Below are positions 5,981-7,227 of a stretch of DNA of 7,227 bases, piece by piece (the first letter of the stretch is position 1; each line of letters begins with the position of its first letter). Where the stretch lies: contig JAFAMS010000284.1 of NCBI GenBank assembly GCA_019233165.1, forward strand, positions 1 through 7,227, written 5' to 3'. Source of the DNA: Vulcanimicrobiota bacterium. GTDB taxonomy: Bacteria > Vulcanimicrobiota > Vulcanimicrobiia > Vulcanimicrobiales > Vulcanimicrobiaceae. The position numbers and the translations under genes are program-made. The notes beneath the pieces are model-generated. The model ran no database searches, had not been told where the DNA came from, and worked only from the letters and a program-made list of their open reading frames with translations.

Positions 5981-7016
5981 CGCGCCGCTTCGCGCGGCGA
6001 TCGGAACCCGCGCATCGGCGGCGGTCGTACGGATCGAGCATCGCGGTCGCGCCGTTCTGGAACGCGCCTACGGCACGACCGAAGCGCGCGGCGGCGTCCC
6101 GGTCTTCGTCGACACGCGCTTCGACATCGCCTCGCTCACGAAAGTCGTGATCTCAACCGTCGCCCTGGCGCACGTTGCGAGCGGAGCGCTCGCGCTCGAC
6201 GCGCCGCTCACGGATCTCGTCCCCGAATGGCGGGGAACGGCGCACGAAGCGATCACCCTGCGCAGGATCCTCGCGCACGACGCCGGCTTCGCATCCGGCG
6301 CAGACTATCGTTCGATCCTCGACGAGCGCGTCGAGGAGTACGCGTTGGCGCGGCCGCTCGTCGCCGCCCCGGGCGAGCGCGTCGTCTACAGCGACCTCGG
6401 CTTCATCGCCTTGGGAACGATCCTCGAGCGGCTGCGCGCGCGCAGCCTCGCGCGAATCGTCGCGGAAACGCTCGCGCCGCTGCACGTGCCGACGCTCGCG
6501 TATCTTCCGCCGGCCGCCGCCGAAGAGTTCGAAACGATCCCTGCGACCGAACGCGACGACTGGCGCGGGCTCGTGCAGGGGACCGTTCACGATGAGAAGG
6601 CGCACCTCATGGGCGGCGTCGCCGGCCATGCGGGACTCTTCGGCACCGCGTGCGACGTCGCGCGCATCGCGGATCTCTATCTGCGCGCGAGGCGCGGGGA
6701 AGACTGCGTGCCGCTGACGCCGGAGCTGGCGCGCGAAGCGGTTCGCGAGCAAGCCTCGGACCCGGTCGCCCGGCGCGGGCTCGGCTGGGTCCTGAAGACG
6801 ACCGACGAGAACTCGAGCGGTGTGAAAATGAGCCGAGCGAGCTTCGGGCACACCGGTTTCACGGGAACCTGTATGTGGAGCGATCCCGACCGCGACATGA
6901 CCGTCGTGCTGCTGACGAACTCGGTGCACTTCGGTCGCGGCGATACGCGCGAGCTGCGCGCGGCCGTCTGCGATGCCGCGGTCGACTTCGTTGACGGATG
7001 CGCGCGCTCGGTCTGA
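5967..7016 (+). CDS. Serine hydrolase, class C beta-lactamase fold; candidate muropeptide amidase
   Basis: This penicillin-binding-protein-like serine hydrolase keeps all three catalytic motifs. Counting from CTG 5967, they are S56-L-T-K59 (nucleophile and base), Y141-S-D143, and H295-T-G297 within GHTGFTGT, followed by a LLTNSVH stretch typical of the CubicO/class C group. The frame is closed by TGA at 5916-5918, and between there and 6146 it has no ATG, GTG or TTG; the first GTG, at 6147, lies after SxxK. CTG 5967 is the best candidate start. It overlaps nagZ by 14 bases and gives 349 residues, without a strong ribosome binding site; ATC 6000 is a less likely alternative. There is no signal peptide, so it appears cytoplasmic, unusual for this fold. 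It sits between nagZ and anmK, which suggests removal or trimming of the peptide on anhydroMurNAc, as AmiE does beside NagZ in Bacillus. It could instead be a carboxypeptidase, esterase or beta-lactamase. Family assignment is firm; substrate is inferred. Confidence 0.85.
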   Translation: MQFADAPLRAAIGTRASAAVVRIEHRGRAVLERAYGTTEARGGVPVFVDTRFDIASLTKVVISTVALAHVASGALALDAPLTDLVPEWRGTAHEAITLRRILAHDAGFASGADYRSILDERVEEYALARPLVAAPGERVVYSDLGFIALGTILERLRARSLARIVAETLAPLHVPTLAYLPPAAAEEFETIPATERDDWRGLVQGTVHDEKAHLMGGVAGHAGLFGTACDVARIADLYLRARRGEDCVPLTPELAREAVREQASDPVARRGLGWVLKTTDENSSGVKMSRASFGHTGFTGTCMWSDPDRDMTVVLLTNSVHFGRGDTRELRAAVCDAAVDFVDGCARSV

Positions 7017-7227
7017 TGTCGGGTACCTCGCTCGACGGCGTCGACGCGGCGCTCGTCGAGCTCCGCCCGCGCGGGGAGTCATACGCCTTCGAGCTGCAGC
7101 GGTTCGTGACGATCCCGTTCGAGGATGCGCTGCGACGGCGGCTCGAGAACGCGCTCCCGCCGCAGGCCGGGAGCGTTGCCGCAACCGCCGAGCTTCACGC
7201 CGACGTCGGCCGTGCATTCGCGCGCGC
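6998..7227 (+). CDS. anmK: Anhydro-N-acetylmuramic acid kinase AnmK, 5' part
   Basis: This is the first 76 codons of a gene cut by the window end. The N-terminus, MRALGLMSGTSLDGVDAAL, is the hallmark of AnmK: the SGTSLDG loop of the sugar-kinase (ASKHA) fold that binds ATP phosphates. The enzyme uses ATP and water to open the 1,6-anhydro ring of anhydroMurNAc, giving MurNAc-6-phosphate for the MurQ etherase route; the full protein is normally about 370 residues. ATG 6998 is chosen because it supplies the first beta strand (RALGLM). It overlaps the serine hydrolase gene by 19 bases. A second in-frame ATG at 7016 shares one base with that gene's TGA stop, giving a classic TGATG overlap, but would remove the strand. 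Either way translation is probably coupled to the gene before it. This is the final visible gene of the recycling operon. Confidence 0.93.
   Translation, partial: MRALGLMSGTSLDGVDAALVELRPRGESYAFELQRFVTIPFEDALRRRLENALPPQAGSVAATAELHADVGRAFAR

Noticed and set aside
6147..7016. GTG 6147 as the start of the serine hydrolase
   Set aside because: It would remove the SLTK catalytic motif, which lies just upstream in the same open frame.
6153..7217. Long minus-strand frame (354 codons) across the serine hydrolase and anmK
   Set aside because: The plus strand carries the SLTK, YSD, HTG and SGTSLDG motifs. The antisense product is Arg-rich low-complexity.

Overview
The window is GC-rich bacterial chromosome with strong G/C preference at third codon positions and very tight packing: nine genes fill it, and no gap exceeds about 45 bases apart from the first 216. 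I see no RNA genes, insertion sequences, CRISPR repeats or phage genes. The lineage cannot be fixed from the sequence. A two-domain NagZ together with AnmK, plus secreted proteins of little-known families, would fit a diderm or deep-branching, poorly cultured phylum (for example Eremiobacterota-like bacteria), but that is a low-confidence inference.

Layout. Positions 1-216 carry no supportable gene. Positions 217-912 (+) encode a secreted protein whose C-terminus resembles the LppP/LprE family. Its 3' end overlaps a convergent small two-helix membrane protein (899-1108, -). Head-to-head with that gene is an RsbW-like anti-sigma/HATPase protein (about 1102-1521, +). This runs into a convergent two-gene unit on the minus strand: a secreted protein with two retropepsin-like DTG domains (3754-2354) followed by an unidentified alpha-helical protein (2311-1523).

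From 3759 to the window end, five plus-strand genes lie almost end to end: a 103-aa unknown, a small exported protein with a beta-rich domain, a two-domain NagZ (GH3 beta-N-acetylglucosaminidase), a serine hydrolase of the class C beta-lactamase fold, and the 5' part of anmK (anhydro-N-acetylmuramic acid kinase).

How they work together. The last three genes read as a cytoplasmic peptidoglycan-recycling module. NagZ removes GlcNAc from GlcNAc-anhydroMurNAc(-peptide), and AnmK phosphorylates and opens anhydroMurNAc to MurNAc-6-phosphate. The serine hydrolase between them is a good candidate for the step that strips or trims the peptide, by analogy with the Bacillus nagZ-amiE (ybbD-ybbE) pair. 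The most useful point for re-annotation is that this hydrolase has no ATG, GTG or TTG start upstream of its catalytic SxxK motif. It probably begins at a CTG inside the end of nagZ, so a default gene call starting at 6147 would delete its catalytic serine.
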